Counted from the stretch's first letter, positions 1 to 7,880 are shown. The stretch: DNA of 18,072 nucleotides from Pseudoneurospora amorphoporcata (GCA_033297205.1 MU859430.1:1-18072); one strand, 5' to 3'. Notes: a model not told the origin generated them from the letters alone. Numbers and translations are program-made.

Positions 1-224
1 ACTGCTCCTATTTTTGTACGCTAGATTCACCGATGTGGCACGTCTCATGCCCTACGGGAGGCGGAAGTAGACGTTAAAAATAACAACAACAACAAAAAAA
101 AAAAAAAGGTTCTATGTTGGGAGACAGGGTGCATGTCTAGAAGGCTTCCAGACTGGAACCTCTGGGCGGCAGCCTCATAACATTACCCCCTACCAGACTA
201 TAGCCCCACCTTCTGCCCTACCGG
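1..224. other. Left flank, no gene seen
   Basis: No open frame is supported here. An A-rich run with CAA units lies at about 78-108. The last five bases (220-224, ACCGG) are the left copy of the target-site duplication of the LTR element that starts at 225. Confidence 0.6.
220..224. repeat. Left target-site duplication (ACCGG)
   Basis: It is identical to 2555-2559 and directly abuts the TGT end of the left LTR. Confidence 0.8.
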
Positions 225-375
225 TGTCAGACGGCAGGGATGTGCACGTGCATGGTCACGGGATTGAGGAGCAGATTAATTGCGAGATTTATATCAAATG
301 CTAAATATCGAACTAGGTATAGATCAGCATACAGAAGACATTTAATATAGCTATATTAAACACCCTATATTTAAG
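225..375 (+). repeat. Left (5') LTR of the 225-2554 element
   Basis: It aligns with 2391-2541 over about 150 bp through shared words such as AGGGAT, CACGT, CTAAATATCGA and GATCAGCA, with mostly transition differences. Similarity stops near 375, about 14 bp before the expected LTR end. From there the sequence becomes a short repeat also found at 10015-10063, so the end of this LTR was replaced or interrupted. Confidence 0.75.
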
Positions 376-425
376 AGCGACTCTACTCGCACCGTAGGGA
401 AACTCTATTCGCACTGTAGACTAAA
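373..425 (+). repeat. Dispersed short repeat, copy 1
   Basis: Two imperfect units of ACTCTACTCGCAC (about 378-390 and 402-414) are followed by TGTAGACT. The same arrangement occurs at 10015-10063. It may be one end of a small transposon. No matching inverted end was found nearby. Confidence 0.4.
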
Positions 426-628
426 AAGAAAATCTAAAGTTTCTTTATAAGTGAAAGAGCTCTTAGTACGCATATTAGGCTAGATTTTTAGTTTTTTCTC
501 TATTTTTCAAGCCCCACATCACTTGTCTACCCCGTATATAAAGCCTCAAATTCGAAGGTACTTAGAACTACTAAAATTTGGTGCTGCTAAGATTAAATAT
601 AAGAAAAACCTTGCTGATTTAAGAGTGG
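426..628. other. AT-rich interior of LTR element
   Basis: No coding frame is recognisable and TA dinucleotides are frequent, consistent with RIP. A TATATAAA word occurs near 535-542 without other promoter context. Confidence 0.4.
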
Positions 629-1135
629 TGTGACAAGGGCTGTGATCAGGGCTTGGAACAGTAGTTCAATTCAGCTAATAAACTTCTTTGGTCTCGAAGG
701 CCTTGTTGATCTTCTCAACCTTCAGGAGAAGGTTGGGCTTCAAGGCCTTCTTATACCAAACGGAATCGGCACGTTCTTGAGGTACGCATCAAGCCTTGTC
801 GCCTGAGGCTTCAAGGCATCTATCATACATGTGGAACTTCCTGAATGCCTTCTGTTAACGTGTGGCTAGTACTGTGCCTTGTAACTGCCTTGTACTACTT
901 TGTAATATAGAAGGCTGATTGCTGAGGACACTATTCCTTCTACGTCATAGAATCAGTCGACTTAGCTCCTACAGAATCTACTAAAACACAGAGGTTTCAG
1001 CACTACATTCTGGATTCTCGAACCTCTTCAGCATTCTCCCTAGATTGATTTGTCATTATAGAATGCAATAGAAGCTCATAGATTCAACTCTTTCCTTTTA
1101 TGGTATAGTATTCGTACAAGCACTTCTATACTCTA

Positions 1136-1148
1136 GAAGCTTCCAGAC
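1136..1148 (+). promoter_or_regulatory. Heat-shock-element-like triplet
   Basis: The sequence reads GAA-gc-TTC-ca-GAc, three alternating nGAAn-type units, 14 bp before the TATA word. A chance match is possible. Confidence 0.25.
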
Positions 1149-1162
1149 ACTCAGCATTTATG

Positions 1163-1170
1163 TATATAAA
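1163..1170 (+). promoter_or_regulatory. TATA box candidate
   Basis: TATATAAA is followed by the C/T-rich run ACCTCTCCTCTCT and the leader-like region with hairpins, consistent with a pol II core promoter. Confidence 0.4.
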
Positions 1171-1201
1171 GACCTCTCCTCTCTATTAGTTAGTCACTCC
1201 T

Positions 1202-1202
<1 letters not shown>

Positions 1203-1232
<30 letters not shown>
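1203..1232 (+). repeat. AAGC microsatellite
   Basis: Seven and a half perfect tandem copies of AAGC, 33 bp downstream of the TATA word. Confidence 0.9.
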
Positions 1233-1233
<1 letters not shown>

Positions 1234-1263
1234 GACACTCAAGCAATACAATACGGTCTTTTC

Positions 1264-1352
1264 TTATAGTGCAGAGTTCACTATAATAAGTTGTTTTCCA
1301 CAGTGCAGAGTTCACTGTGATCTTTTGTCTTGAGAGCAGAGTCCTCTCTAAG
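1264..1352 (+). repeat. Series of short hairpins with a shared 7-nt loop
   Basis: Three consecutive hairpins occur at about 32-nt spacing. The first (1264-1286) has an 8-bp stem TTATAGTG/CACTATAA, the second (1299-1319) a 7-bp stem CACAGTG/CACTGTG, and the third (1328-1353) a 5-bp stem GAGAG/CTCTC extended by TCTT/AAGA past one bulge. The loops are CAGAGTT, CAGAGTT and CAGAGTC. A weaker fourth member (loop CATAGTT, stem AGTG/CACT) lies at 1455-1469. Stem bases change in pairs while the loop is held, which suggests selection on an RNA structure. Confidence 0.55.
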
Positions 1353-1562
1353 ACCTCTTTTACAACACTCCTATTGTATTTGCAACTACGCTACAACTAC
1401 GCTGCTTCCTTCAGCACTGCTATCGTACCACCGCTTCCGCTCCGCTCTGCTACAAGTGCATAGTTCACTATAGCATCCCTATACTAGTACTATCATCATA
1501 GGCTAGTTAGGGCATTGCAGCAAACAACTAATAAATAAAACACTATTATAATATCGTTTACA

Positions 1563-2390
1563 AAAGTAGAATTACTCTTCCTAAATTAAGGCGCTAAGAA
1601 GGTAATTTACGCCAGCCTTTTATTTAATAAATTTATCCTAAGTTTCCCAAATTAAAAGGGGACACTTATAAGGTATAATAATTAAAAAATAATATGATTT
1701 ATTATTAAAAAGGGAATACAATTCGTTACTAAATTTAAATATATAGATATATATAAATATTAATTAAGGTAAGTATAAAAAAGGAAACTAATTAACATAA
1801 TATATATACTTACTAAAGAGTAAATCGCTAACGGACTTACAAAGAGCCTCCTTCTTGCAAGTTATTTAAATTCGTTAGAATGGTTAGGACTCGTAGAATT
1901 ATAACGACTACTGATTCAACTATAGGAGCTTAATAATATAAATATCATTATAGAACGCCCAAAAGGTATAGAAGACTCTAATAGGAAGGACTTGGGCAAC
2001 GAAACGGCGAATAAATCTATTACAAACTCTTACGTATTGTCACGGCGTAACCAGAAGGCAACGGGTAGAGTGTGTACCGCTTGATTATCTTGGACTAAAG
2101 ATAAGAAGTTGAAGAGGGAAGAGTTCCCCCATAGGAAGGTAGGATACGAGCTCTGGGTTTTATACCCTCGTAGGTGACACCTTCCCATGTAACAATGAGA
2201 ACCTTAATAGCTGACATGTGACACCTAGAACCAAAACCGTCACACGTATGATAGCTTAATAACTACTATAATAAGGGAAACATCTAAGGATTACATCTAG
2301 GAATAGTATCATCTTTAGCTAATTTTGGAAGAGTTTTATGGCATTTCTAAGTAGATCTAATGTAGTTTATATACTAAATCTACGGGGGTA
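1563..2390. other. AT-rich, RIP-like interior without readable gene
   Basis: A long stretch rich in TA, AAT and TTA with stops in all frames. It may be an eroded retroelement interior, but no Gag, protease, RT or integrase motif can be read in it. The final bases form the G-run used as polypurine tract. Confidence 0.5.
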
Positions 2391-2554
2391 TATTAAATAG
2401 TAGGGATATACACGTACACGGTCCAGGATTAAGGAGCAAATTAGCTACGGGATTTATACCATATACTAAATATCGAGCTAAGTACAGATCAGCACATAAA
2501 AGACACTCAATACAGCCACATTGAACCCCCTACACTCAGACCCATATTATCACA
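2391..2554 (+). repeat. Right (3') LTR of the 225-2554 element
   Basis: A 164-bp copy of the left LTR, from TATTAA (RIP-altered TGTCAG) to TATCACA at 2554, followed directly by the ACCGG duplication. In several later positions it keeps C or G where the left copy has T or A, so each LTR was mutated separately. Confidence 0.75.
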
Positions 2555-2559
2555 ACCGG
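2555..2559. repeat. Right target-site duplication (ACCGG)
   Basis: Second copy of the 5-bp duplication, directly after the terminal ACA. Confidence 0.8.
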
Positions 2560-2575
2560 TGCCCCACATCAACAA

Positions 2576-2583
2576 TATAAATA
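2576..2583 (+). promoter_or_regulatory. TATA box candidate downstream of LTR element
   Basis: TATAAATA lies in pre-insertion flank, 16 bp after the ACCGG duplication. It precedes a C/T-rich stretch (about 2596-2630) like a fungal transcription start region. It would drive the plus-strand patch at 2.7-3.1 kb if that was ever a gene. Confidence 0.4.
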
Positions 2584-2793
2584 CAGCAATTGCATCTCCC
2601 TCGATCTTTCCTTCCCTCCTCCTCTTACAATAATAACAATAATATTAACAACCATCTCGCCGCTCCTGCTCGCTCGTTGTTCGTCACCATTGTTGCGCTA
2701 CCGTATCTCGTAAATCGTTCCTCCCCTACTCATCTTTCTTTACGATCGCACGATTACGAAGAATGCCTCATTTTCAATCTAAGCCCACGCTAA

Positions 2794-3105
2794 CTTTTCC
2801 CTCACGACCCAAAACCGTCAATCACCACGATATCCTCACCCCCGCGCCCGCCCCCGACGCCCACCGGCCGTAGCCGTGGCCGCCCGCCCGGCTCGAGAAA
2901 CACCACCCCCTCCGCCGTTCGCATTCGCGCCCTGGAAAACGACGTGCGCGAGAGCCGCTGCTTGGGGCGGATCTCCTTCAATGTTCCTCCTGCGGACTGG
3001 CCCCAGAACACCAACCAGCCGAACAGAATGTCGTGGAACTCTAGGACATCAATAGAGAACCGAGGCAGGGAGCTACAGAGACTCAGAGAGAAATATCGCA
3101 AATGA
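2794..3105 (+). pseudogene. Coding-like fragment with AT-hook motif, no start codon
   Basis: This plus frame is open from after a TAA (2791-2793) to the TGA at 3103-3105, about 103 codons, with GC-rich coding-like codons. It has a proline-rich start, then the AT-hook core in GRSRGRPPGSRN (about 2863-2898), then a charged segment (RIRALENDVRESR), and ends in a basic charged stretch (RELQRLREKYRK). AT-hooks bind the minor groove of AT-rich DNA. There is no ATG in frame. An ATG at 2763 is in another frame and stops at the TAG at 2871-2873. GCTAAC at 2787-2792 could be a branch site with that TAG as acceptor, although they lie 80 nt apart. It may be an exon of an unrecognised gene or a relic. Confidence 0.35.
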
Positions 3106-3602
3106 TTGCAAGAGAATGAGACGAAAAGGCACCGAAAAACTGGACTGATATGTGCTCGTCTGTCTAATATGTTTTCATTGACGAACAATGCTTTTGTCTC
3201 TTTCTTTCATCCGATATGCTCTTTCAGATGACTCCCTTGCCTGATCTTTTTCTCACCGCTTGCGAAAACAAATATTGCTAATACAAAAGCGCAAACCAAA
3301 CTAGAATTAGTGAACAACCAATGAAAAGAACATCCGTCAATACCTTACCTGTCATCGCCGTCGTAGTTAATGGTCTCTGGCCTTGAAGGAGGAAAAGCAA
3401 GGGGACAACATATGCGGCAAAACATTTTGAGAGATTTGTGGGAGACAAAATGTAGAATGTCAAAGAGGAGTTTGGAAGCAGTGGAACTTGAGGTTGATGT
3501 TGGATGAAGAGGGAAGAGGGAGGGAAGAAAACCCAAGGAATGAAGTATGCTGTGACATGGATGCGCTGGAAGAGGGCTTGGTCGGGTCCATTTCAGCTAT
3601 AG
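3106..3602. other. No supported gene
   Basis: Several short overlapping frames occur on both strands and none is convincing. GCTCTTTCAG at 3221-3230 would be an acceptable 3' splice site on the plus strand, but no exon after it stays open for long. Confidence 0.4.
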
Positions 3603-3854
3603 CTTCCAGCCTTAATACCCATCAAAGGCATCGACTCACCGGCCAGGATCGCCGGGATCCTCATCACTGTCGCAGAGGTCAAGGAGTTGATTGCCACGGC
3701 TGTTGCTGAGGCCCGGGAGCAGGCAAGGAAGGACATGGCTGGTCAGAAAAGAAAGTTCAAAGAAATAGAGGACGAGATCAAGCAATTGAGGGGAAGGGTC
3801 GAGGGAGAACAAGGAAAAGTCAGGCATCATCAAAATTCAAATACCTCGTTATGA
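3603..3854 (+). pseudogene. Coding-like fragment with coiled coil, frameshifted
   Basis: This plus frame is open from after a TAG (3600-3602) to the TGA at 3852-3854, 83 codons without an ATG start. The middle is strongly helical and charged: EVKELIATAVAEAREQARK followed by a K/E-rich run about 35 residues long, typical of a coiled coil. Coding character moves to the +1 frame at about 3790-3805, where the next feature begins, so an indel has broken one protein into two. The family was not recognised. A retroelement Gag N-terminus or a small nuclear protein would both fit. Confidence 0.35.
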
Positions 3855-3951
3855 CGGAGCAGGAAGAGAGTTCGACACATGGTTACCTGTACCTGCAAAG
3901 CAGATTGACGCAGAAATTTTGGAAGCATGGCTACAGAAAAAGAAGACTTGA
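3790..3951 (+). pseudogene. Continuation of the coiled-coil fragment in the +1 frame
   Basis: Open from after a TGA (3787-3789) to the TGA at 3949-3951. The product reads like ordinary protein (SGIIKIQIPRYDGAGREF, then QIDAEILEAWLQKKK) and follows directly from the coiled-coil frame. The overlap with the previous feature marks the frameshift. No function can be assigned. A further open frame, ATG 3927 to TAA 4133, overlaps its end. Confidence 0.35.
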
Positions 3952-4127
3952 CGACTTCATGTACCTTATTTACAACAGAAATAGCTCGCGAGGACGCAGC
4001 GCTTTTGACGGGGGGCAGATTGTCAGGCCACTGGGCCATGCATGCCGGTGTGGCGCACAGGCCAGGCACAGGAGACAGCCTGGGCAGGTACAAGCCAGAC
4101 TCGGGAAGGAGGTACCCAGTGGGCAAG

Positions 4128-4302
4128 TGTTAATGCCAGCGGCATAAGCAAGGTGAGACAAGGCAGCAAAGAGTGCGTGCAGATCTGTGATGTATTCTGT
4201 AGTGTATGGTTCTACTAAAATACACGGAGTGCTTAACGCACCGGTTACATATACAGGGCATGGCAGTACATGTGCACCTGCCTTGCATGCATGCTTACAA
4301 CA
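4128..4302 (+). repeat. Possible solo LTR or LTR relic
   Basis: Starts TGTTAATGCC, ends TTACAACA, and is preceded by purine-rich AGGAGG and GGGCAAG words. An ATG at 4318 just after it opens a 13-codon lysine/arginine-rich peptide (MPPKKRKKRRPRR), resembling the basic start of many fungal element proteins. No second copy and no target duplication were found, so this is a weak call. Confidence 0.2.
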
Positions 4303-4402
4303 AAGTAATCGCTAACAATGCCCCCCAAAAAAAGAAAAAAGCGACGTCCCCGTCGCTAAGTCTAGAACTCGTCGCTGAGTCTCAGACTAAAGAAAACGAA
4401 GT

Positions 4403-4702
4403 CTAACTAAGCATGCCCTGTAAGTCCGACTCGACTGGATAGGCACTTTCGTAGTATCCCAGGTAGATGTCAGGACGCGGGGCAATCTGTCTGGCGATGT
4501 CGAGGTGCTCGTCTTGTATAGCCGCGGTGTTTGGATGCCCGGTGCGATAAAACCGTTGTAGTTGACGGGCGGTTTGGTTGACTTGCTCCATGGAGGCGGA
4601 CTCGGGGTCTTGGACTTGGAGCCTGCGTTGGAAGTCGAGTCGCGGTGAGACTCGGTTGCCGTCAAAGTGCGTCTTGCAGAAGTCCGGTGTTGGTCTCGCG
4701 GA
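4403..4702 (-). pseudogene. Coding-like open frame of unknown function, no certain start
   Basis: On the minus strand the frame is open from after a TAG (4703-4705) to the TAG at 4403-4405, about 99 codons. The codons are mostly C- or G-ending, as in the host gene downstream. An in-frame ATG at 4589-4591 would give a 62-residue product beginning MEQVNQTARQLQRFY and ending in ESDLQGMLS. The upstream half (for example PDFCKTHFDGNRVSPRLDF) also looks like protein. The boundary GTATAG at about 4703-4708 would be a usable splice acceptor, so this could be a terminal exon. It overlaps plus-strand coding-like sequence, and I cannot decide between them at 4590-4700. Confidence 0.35.
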
Positions 4703-4841
4703 CTATACAACGTTGGAGAACATCCTTCCTCTCGCCGGCCCCTATTTCGCCGACCTGCACTGGAGCGAGACATATCGTCCATCAAGGACGCATTTAGCGA
4801 ATTCCACAGCCTCCCAGAAGACGTTGCCAAACGCCTTCTAG
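4590..4841 (+). pseudogene. Open frame from ATG, probably N-terminal half of a broken plus-strand gene
   Basis: ATG at 4590 opens an 83-codon frame ending at the TAG at 4839-4841. Up to about residue 60 it reads like protein (for example DYTTLENILPLAGPYFADLHW). After that the coding character shifts to the next frame, described below, suggesting an indel near 4755. No domain was recognised. Confidence 0.3.
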
Positions 4842-5113
4842 AGAGGTTCGCGGTATGTGCCTTACCGTACTACTATTGGGGACTCGAGGGCAGAATGATG
4901 GCAAGGGAGACCGAAGAGGAACGGGCCGCGAGGCTGGCCAGACACAGGCAATACAACAAGGTCTACTGAGCAAAGCAAACCCCTGAGCAACGCGCCAGAA
5001 AGAATGCACGTACAGTCCAAGCCCAGACAGTCAAGCTGGCGAATGAAACCCAGGAACAACGGTCGCGTCGTAAAGGCCCAGCAGCTTGCATCGCCACCTA
5101 CCTTGGTAGCTAA
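4667..5113 (+). pseudogene. Charged, helix-rich protein fragment with one internal stop
   Basis: The frame is open to a TGA at 4967-4969 and then continues open to the TAA at 5111-5113. Sequence on both sides of the TGA is alike: E/R/K-rich helix (ETEEERAARLARHRQYNK before, AKQTPEQRARKNARTVQAQ after). A single C-to-T change at an arginine codon, as RIP makes, would explain the stop. The part from about 4752 (DISSIKDAFSEFHSLPEDVA) is the most protein-like. The product is probably basic and may be coiled coil. The family was not recognised. Together with the previous entry it is most simply a decayed gene or mobile-element ORF. Confidence 0.4.
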
Positions 5114-5506
5114 CCCATCCCAACGCGGGACTCAACCGGCCGACAATACCAAGGTAGCCGTTGTTGCGGTACAAAGTTCGGGAAATATGTGAAGGACAGG
5201 GGCACCCAAGAACCGACTGGACCGTAAACCGGGGTGCCGCCTTGGCTCACACAATACCTCCTCCAACTTCTTTATATGCCCCTGGGTATTGTCCATGTTA
5301 GATGTGAAAGCACCTCAACCTAGCGCTTTTCCCACAGTCAGGCTGTTGGACACTCTTCATCCTTCCGTCTCTTGCGGTCTGTAGAGGAACAAAGTTTACA
5401 GGAACCTTGAAAGCGAAGAGTCATTGACTAAAGGTACGGTAGGTGAAGGGCACACATTCACATTCACATGCACATTCAGATTCACATTCACGCAAGCATC
5501 AAGTAA
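5114..5506. other. No gene; ACATTC-type simple repeat near the end
   Basis: No convincing frame. At about 5452-5491 lies an imperfect simple repeat built from CACATTCA units. Confidence 0.5.
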
Positions 5507-6224
5507 CCAAATGAAACATTCAAGCGCAGCCCAGAACCATGGAAATCAATTTATCACCCAGGGGTATCAACCTTGAACTCCGAAGAAACGGCACCATTCA
5601 TCCCGAACTCCAAATCCACCATCGCCAAACTCCAAGCCAAAGATCACAAGGAAATCCTAGAATATCATCAGCGCCTCCCAACGCGTCATGACATGAATTC
5701 TATCAGGATCCAGCCCACAGACCTTTTGTGAGGAGCTCCCACGACCACGCAATAACCTTGAAGCGACCAACATCTTTAGCTGCTGCTTGACAAAGCACGA
5801 CAAGATTGTCCTTTCCAACCAGTTACCAAGTCCGAATCCTAGTCCCATTTGGAAGATGAATCACGAGCTCAAGTTTGCCCAGCAAACCCGAAGAAGTGCC
5901 AGTTCATCTAGGGCCATCAAAGTTCCGAATCCTGTGCCTCATCCATGTCCAGTCTCCTTCACCACATCCCGGTCACTCAATGAAAGACCACGTCGCCCAA
6001 CACGTCTACCCCAGGTCTTTGGGAACGTTTTTTTCAGCCCAGTATCTGCAACCCCGGGTCTTCAGGTGCATCTTGTTGCCCGAACTTCCTCCCAAGGTCT
6101 TCTGAGAGTGCTAATATGTACCTCGGCGCAAAAGGTTACAGCCCTGCACGCTTCTCCTGGGTCTTCAGGCGCGTTTTTTCAACCCTGTGTACGCTACCCC
6201 GGGTTTTCTGGGTGCGTCTTGTAG
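5507..6224 (+). pseudogene. Coding-like relic in two frames, unknown product
   Basis: The first patch is open from 5507 to the TGA at 5729-5731 (74 codons, no ATG). It contains protein-like sequence such as STIAKLQAKDHKEILEYHQ. About 20 bp later a second frame is open to the TAG at 6222-6224 and includes NIFSCCLTKHDKIVLSNQL. From about 6000 onward this second frame only runs through the tandem units described below and is probably not coding. I read it as one old gene broken by an indel. No domain was recognised and no start can be chosen. Confidence 0.3.
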
Positions 6225-6375
6225 CCCAAACTTCCTCGCCCTGAGTCTTTGGTTGGGGAGTGCTAAAGTTGCCTTTTGAACGTTGCTCCAGGTCTTATAA
6301 GGAGTCGTTTTTTCAGCCCGTTATACGCCACGAGTCCCAGGTCTTTGGGGGCGATGGTTGCCTGTTTGCAGCACT
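6005..6375. repeat. Three diverged tandem units of about 135-145 bp
   Basis: The landmark (C)CAGGTCTTNNGG...CGTTTTTTCAGCCC recurs near 6011, 6155 and 6287. A second landmark, CTTGTTGCCCGAACTTCCTC / CTTGTAGCCCAAACTTCCTC, recurs near 6069 and 6214. The units are strongly diverged and lie just 3' of the minus-strand gene at 6462-7415. Confidence 0.5.
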
Positions 6376-6461
6376 TGAGTCCAAGGAACTTGAGGAGCAC
6401 TGTGGTTGCCCGTTGATCGCTGGTCCCGGGACGATGGGGGCGATTCTTGTAGAGCGGAGTC

Positions 6462-7415
6462 TCACAAGTCCCTGCTGAGCAAGGGCTTCTCGTCTTCGCT
6501 CTCACTGTCCTCATCCGAAGACGAGGCAGCGGAGGAGCCTCTCGAAGGAGGGCGGAAGGCATGTTCGATGGACGCGGCAGCTGCAATTGCAGCGTCATCG
6601 TCAGGACCAAACGAGGGCGAGGAAGAAGAGGGGCCAGCGACGGCGGCAGCAACCGGAGCGCGAGAAACGGTGTAGCCAGCTTGAGCCGGGGTCGGAGCCG
6701 GAGGAAGAGGACGAGTCTGGGCTGGGGCTGAGCCACCAGCGGCGCCGGACAAGGACATCTGTCTCAGGGCATCCTGAGCTTTCTGCAAGTCACCCTCCTT
6801 GACCGAAGTCAGAGACCTCTGTCTCCTCTTGCTGCTCTTGGGCGGGATGGGCGGCGGCGGACCGGCTGCAGCGGCAGCAGCATCAGCCTGGCGATTCCTC
6901 TCCTGGATCTCCGGCTCGAGGACGCACTTTTGGCGGACCTGGTCGACAAAATTCACCATGATCTGCTCGATGCGCTCGTAGAAATTCCTGCCGTGCGTGC
7001 GCACGACGGCGCTGTTGAGCTGGTTCCCCAGCTGGGTATACAAGGGCTCCAGCCTGGCCTGAAACTCGGTCCACCGGTTCTTCTCCAGGTCGCGGGCACG
7101 ACGCAAGCCGGTCTTCTCGCGGTCCGACAGGTGCTTCCTCTTCTGGACGAAGTGGTCGAACACTTGGTTCTTCCACTCGTCCTTCCACAGCTCTTCCAGT
7201 TGGCGCATCCGACGCGAGTGGTGCATCAGACAGCACATAGCCAGGTGCTGAGGGATCACCATGACCTCGTCACAGAGATTTCCGGTTTGTTCGGCCTTCT
7301 TGCACGGGACCCATTTGGAGGGGATGGGCTCGTCATCGGTGAGCTTGTCGAGCTTGCCCTTACAGCCACCGTGCTCCTGGTGGCAGTGCCAGTACTCGTC
7401 AGTGCGGAAGCACAT
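6462..7415 (-). CDS. Hypothetical protein, 317 aa, Cys/His-rich N-terminus and acidic Ser-rich tail
   Basis: This is the only intact host-like gene. ATG at 7413-7415, stop TGA at 6462-6464. The N-terminal 70 residues are rich in Cys and His (C2, C11, C18, CKK, the NLC motif and CCLMHH) and could bind a metal, though no named zinc-finger spacing is present. Residues about 65-175 are charged and helical (QKRKHLSDREKTGLRRARDL). Then come an alanine run, PPPPIPPKSSKRRQR (basic, possibly nuclear targeting), an Ala/Pro/Ser linker and an acidic serine tail (SSDEDSESEDEKPLLSRDL). Codons end mostly in C or G and no RIP-type stop is present. The ATG at 7415 is the first AUG on this strand for roughly 670 bases upstream. 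I do not recognise a function. Confidence 0.75.
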   Translation of the reverse strand: MCFRTDEYWHCHQEHGGCKGKLDKLTDDEPIPSKWVPCKKAEQTGNLCDEVMVIPQHLAMCCLMHHSRRMRQLEELWKDEWKNQVFDHFVQKRKHLSDREKTGLRRARDLEKNRWTEFQARLEPLYTQLGNQLNSAVVRTHGRNFYERIEQIMVNFVDQVRQKCVLEPEIQERNRQADAAAAAAGPPPPIPPKSSKRRQRSLTSVKEGDLQKAQDALRQMSLSGAAGGSAPAQTRPLPPAPTPAQAGYTVSRAPVAAAVAGPSSSSPSFGPDDDAAIAAAASIEHAFRPPSRGSSAASSSDEDSESEDEKPLLSRDL

Positions 7416-7880
7416 CTTGGTTGCCGGTTGGGAGGTAGAGGAGGTCGACCTTGGGAGTGGTAGGGGACTGAATTCCTGGTGAGGGGAGCCAGGGGGTAGC
7501 AGTGGTGGAGAGGCGGGAGTGTCCTTGTCTCCGTCGGAGGAGGAGGCGGGCGACGAACAAACTCGGGGTGAATGTCGAGCTTGGTTGTGGCGTGACGAGA
7601 GACTGACGGAGAGTCAGGGGCAGCAGTCGAAGGCAAACTCGAGAAGAACTTCGGGTGCTTGAGGAGCTTGACGCCCTTGCTGAAGGTGGGGTCGTCAAGG
7701 AAGTCCTCTCTGGGAGTGAAGAGGGAAACGCGGGCGACTGTGACGCGTTAGCAATCTGACAAGACAGGCAACGAAGCTGAGAATCTTACCTTGATCAAAG
7801 GGAGGCGGCTGAAGAACTCGGAAAGGGGACTTAGTCGTAGCGAGCTGTTGAGTTGCGGCTTGTAAGGCTAGGGGGAATCT
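7416..7880 (-). other. AUG-free leader of the 317-aa gene with coding-like frames
   Basis: No ATG occurs on the minus strand from 7416 to about 8090. Yet after the intron at 7738-7789 one frame is open from 7737 to 7256 and strongly protein-like at its start (VSLFTPREDFLDDPTFSKG, then KLLKHPKFFSSLPSTAAPD). A second frame, that of the 317-aa protein, is open from 7613 and reads SSPASSSDGDKDTPASPPLL before the ATG. The coding character seems to pass from the first to the second around 7555-7565. This leader could be an untranslated region over old coding sequence, a non-AUG-initiated extension, or a gene that has lost its start and gained an indel. Confidence 0.5.
7738..7789 (-). other. Spliceosomal intron, 52 nt
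   Basis: On the minus strand it reads GTAAGATTC at the donor, GCTAAC (7747-7752) as branch site and GTCACAG at the acceptor, with fungal length and spacing. Splicing joins CAA-G to TC-GCC, keeping a frame open on both sides. Confidence 0.75.

Larger units (their letters stand above)
629..1562 (+). repeat. Possible LTR-like promoter/leader block
   Basis: The block starts TGTGACAAGG and can be read to end with TTTACA at 1562. It contains a plausible core promoter (TATATAAA at 1163-1170), a C/T-rich stretch, a microsatellite and a hairpin series, which is the layout of a U3-R-U5 plus leader. It is less AT-rich than the sequence on either side. No second copy is present in the window and no convincing target duplication flanks it (AGTGG at 624-628 against AAAGT at 1563-1567). 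The LTR identity is therefore an inference. Confidence 0.35.
225..2554 (+). mobile_element. Degenerate LTR retroelement with ACCGG target duplication
   Basis: Two direct repeats (225 to about 375, and 2391-2554) bound a 2.1 kb interior. The outer ends are TGT at 225 and ACA at 2554. ACCGG is duplicated at 220-224 and 2555-2559, as expected for a 5-bp integrase staple. The right copy begins TATTAA where the left begins TGTCAG, and all the early differences are C/T or G/A transitions, as in RIP. A short G-run (ACGGGGGTA, about 2382-2390) just before the right LTR would serve as the polypurine tract and sets plus orientation. No gag or pol frame is recognisable inside. The element is either non-autonomous or eroded beyond recognition. 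Confidence 0.8.

Noticed and set aside
629..1562. Solo LTR with a 5-bp duplication AGTGG/AGTAG
   Set aside because: The right-hand AGTAG is 2 bp beyond the terminal ACA, so the duplication does not abut the end. I kept the block only as LTR-like.
2802..3188. Minus-strand open frame of 128 codons
   Set aside because: It is antisense to the AT-hook frame, has little coding character, and its start half is hydrophobic low-complexity sequence. It looks like a shadow of the GC-rich plus-strand patch.
4420..4463. Possible plus-strand intron GTAAGT...CCCAG
   Set aside because: Donor and acceptor are acceptable, but no clear branch site lies between them and no coding exon flanks it on the plus strand. 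The minus strand reads as protein here.
6930..7463. Plus-strand open frame of 177 codons
   Set aside because: Antisense to the 317-aa gene. It arises from strong C/G-ending codon use on the other strand and includes no recognisable domain.
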